DNA of 64,000 nucleotides. Source: Euonymus europaeus (taxonomy: Eukaryota; Streptophyta; Magnoliopsida; Celastrales; Celastraceae). The notes below the pieces were generated by a model. The model had not been told where the DNA came from and did not search any database. It saw nothing but the letters and a program-made list of their open reading frames with translations. The DNA lies in the NCBI GenBank assembly GCA_963580455.1, contig OY756958.1:6832501-6896500 (forward strand). Reading direction: 5' to 3'. Position numbers and translations under genes: made by a program. Numbering within the stretch: position 1 is the stretch's first letter; the number at the start of each line of letters is the position of its first letter. Of this stretch, positions 62,116 to 64,000 are shown in pieces.

Positions 62116-62507
62116 TGATGGTTTCATACCCATATGTTGTCACATGCAGCCACCAAACCAAGCTTTTGGTTCAACAATGGTGTGCCACCCACCACCCACC
62201 AACCATTCACCAACCAAGCCACCATTATTGAACAAAAATCAAGTCTTCATGATTTATTTTCTTTGTTCAAAATGTGTGTGCTTGTTGTGTTCATACTCTT
62301 GTGTTTGTATCTCTATAAATAGAAGGGTGTGTGTGTGCCATAGAGAGAAGTGTGATAAAGAGAAAAATAAGTGGTGTAGTGAGTTACAAAGAAAGAAGTA
62401 AATATTCTTTGTATTTTCTCTCATTTTGATTTCGCTGGTAATGTCATATTGATCCTCTCTCATTTTGATTTCGTTGGTAATGTCATATTGATCCGGTATC
62501 CTCAACA
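62116..62507 (+). repeat. 3' LTR of the young copia element
   Basis: Nearly identical to the 5' LTR, preceded by the polypurine tract GAAGGGGGAGAAT (62103-62115). It differs mainly by a tandem duplication of about 45 bases near its end (CTCTCATTTTGATTTCG twice) and by lacking about 11 bases near its start. Confidence 0.9.
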
Positions 62508-63390
62508 GATAAATCCAAGAACACGATTTTAGTCCAATCAACACAAATCCAGACTTTCAAAGTTCAATTCACGGGAAGCGAGATTTTACCTTTCAAAATC
62601 AAAAATCTGAGGCTCACATGATGCATCAAAGAAAGGCTTGGTGGTGGTTAGGGTTCGTTGATGGGCTATTGGTGAACAGATGTGAGGTTGAGAGGAGGGA
62701 TATGAACGTTGAGGGTGCTTCAATGAGGGGTTTCGATTGGTGATAGTTCTCTGGTAATGTTAGCTCTGTCCAAATGACGGTTCCGGTGGTTGAATTAGGA
62801 GTTACGATTTCAGTGCGGTAAAGGAGTTCTGATTGAGGATAAAGCTTGGTACTGGTGATGATAGGTCGATGGAAGAAGGTCAAGTTCAGTTTCCGAAGAG
62901 ATGATATGGAAGTGGGGTTCGGTGATTCTAGGGGTTGAGGGTCGGTGATGCTGGGCAGATTGGATGACTTTGATGATGGATACTTGAAGATGGTGACTCG
63001 GGTGACAGAGTATGAAGAAGATGAAGAAGGCTTGGGTGTTGGGAGTTATTGGTGGTGATGAGGGTGATCTTCTCAGATTCAAAGAGGATCCCCCTTGTGA
63101 CAGTAGATGGGTGTCTATATGATGGTGATGGGGGAAGAGCTTTGATGAGGGATGGGATGCCGGTAGGTGATGGCAGGGACAGTGAATTTTGGTAGTAATG
63201 GTGAGGCCAATGGTGAGAAATGGTGATAGCGGTGTCTAGGAATGGTGCAGGCAGGAGGTGGTGACAGGGATGAGTGAATGTGGAGAGAGAGTTATGGGCT
63301 GGGTTAGGTTAGGTAGGTTTTGGCCGGGCTTCGTTTTTAGGCTTTTCTGGGCTTCGAGTTTGGACTTTTGTTGAGTGTGTTTTGGGGGTA

Positions 63391-63767
63391 ATTAGAGCAA
63401 CTCCAATGCTACACTCTCTCCAAATTTTTCATTTTCTCAATTGAGTTTCACATCTATTACATAAAAAATGAAGTCGCAAACTCATCTAAATCATCAAAAC
63501 ACGTCTTTTAATACCGTCACATCAGAAAAACACAAATCCCTATAAATTTTCTCATTTCTCCATTAACAAAAGGGAAAAATTGTAGGGAAGTCTACTTTAT
63601 GATACTTATTAAGTAAATTCATTTATTTAATCTTATTTGTAATTAGGTCTAGTTTTTAGATTTTTTTAATTAAGTTCAATTTTTATTGGTTAAATTACAT
63701 AAATGCCTTTTAAAATATGAAAATTCATTTCATTATCGTATATGGAAACCAAGTATGTTGAGCATAA
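63391..63767. other. no gene seen; possible MITE end at about 63398
   Basis: GAGCAACTCCAATGCTACAC at 63398 resembles the GAGCATCTCCAATG start of some plant MITEs, but no matching second end was found. The rest is AT-rich. Confidence 0.25.
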
Positions 63768-64000
63768 ACGAGCCTGTTAAGATTTAGCAAATTCGTTCCC
63801 CATAGGATTTAACACTTATTGGTTAGGTTACAATAAGGAAATCCGATACATGAGCTCGTTAGTGCTTAGCGAATTCGTTCCCTTTAGGATTTAACACTTA
63901 TTGTTTAGGTTACAACATGAAAATACGATAAACGAGTCCATTAGGATTTAGCGAACCCATTCCCGTTATGGTTAAGAACTTATTGTTTAGGTTACAGTAG
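63768..64000. repeat. 82-bp tandem repeat, at least 2.8 units, continues past the window
   Basis: Units start near 63770, 63852 and 63934. Each contains ATTCGTTCCC (or a close variant), AGGATTTAACACTTATTG and TTTAGGTTACAA. The spacing of 82 is constant over the units seen. Confidence 0.85.

Larger units (their letters stand above)
56765..63390 (-). repeat. probable Ogre-like 5' LTR, interrupted by two insertions
   Basis: From the primer site rightward the sequence shows the Ogre LTR end (TAATACCTTCCCCAAGCTCA on the minus strand). After the Mutator-like (57338-59205) and copia (60030-62507) insertions it continues to about 63390. The three pieces total about 2.3 kb. The outer edge is not marked by a clear TG or duplication, so the right limit is a guess. 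Open frames at 59703-60159 and 62626-63082 have no recognisable protein. Confidence 0.4.

Overview
This is a stretch of plant nuclear DNA. It is AT-rich, has GT-AG introns, two spliced host genes and layer upon layer of plant transposons. The retroelement lineages (Ty1/copia of several types, Tekay/Del-like and Ogre-like Ty3/gypsy, LINEs) and an intact DUF26 receptor kinase point to a flowering plant, most likely a eudicot. The species cannot be named from the sequence.

Only two loci look like working host genes. One is a five-exon gene at 24043-26515 (+) encoding about 230 residues of unknown function. The other is an intact seven-exon cysteine-rich receptor-like kinase (CRK) at 29479-32193 (+), 667 residues. 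In both, every splice phase closes and total coding length is a multiple of three.

The rest is mobile or repeat DNA. From left to right: a hAT right end (1-202); LINE and LTR fragments, including a circularly permuted inverted duplication (728-1009 and 3332-3582); and a repeat family rich in TACTGT-like motifs with opposing arms (6590-8300 and 19564-22600). That family is split by a 5.5 kb gene-capturing Helitron (9247-14743), a decayed copia element (15191-19563) and a solo gypsy LTR (20219-21965). A hAT element with a perfect 8-bp target duplication (22659-23810) lies about 230 bp upstream of the first host gene. A Tourist-like MITE (28113-28603) lies between the two host genes.

Right of the CRK are a Mutator-like element with a 9-bp duplication (32647-34183) and a three-level nest. 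In the nest, an old CACTA element (34619-43408) was hit by a SIRE-like copia element (36421-43209), which was hit by a second CACTA (37729-41863). Target duplications are readable for the two inner insertions. Next come two Tekay-like LTRs in opposite orientation (43396-44450 and 47781-49487), a plant-mobile-domain fragment and a LINE end. After these lies a decayed Ogre-like element on the minus strand (53092-63390), whose LTR holds a second copy of the Mutator-like family (57338-59205) and a young internally deleted copia element (60030-62507) with a 5-bp duplication. The window closes in an 82-bp tandem repeat (63768-64000).

The strongest observations are structural: insertion order can be read from target duplications, and three elements (the Helitron, the inner CACTA, and possibly the promoter-proximal hAT) have captured or may affect host genes. 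I found no convincing tRNA, rRNA or CRISPR feature, and no wholly new system.
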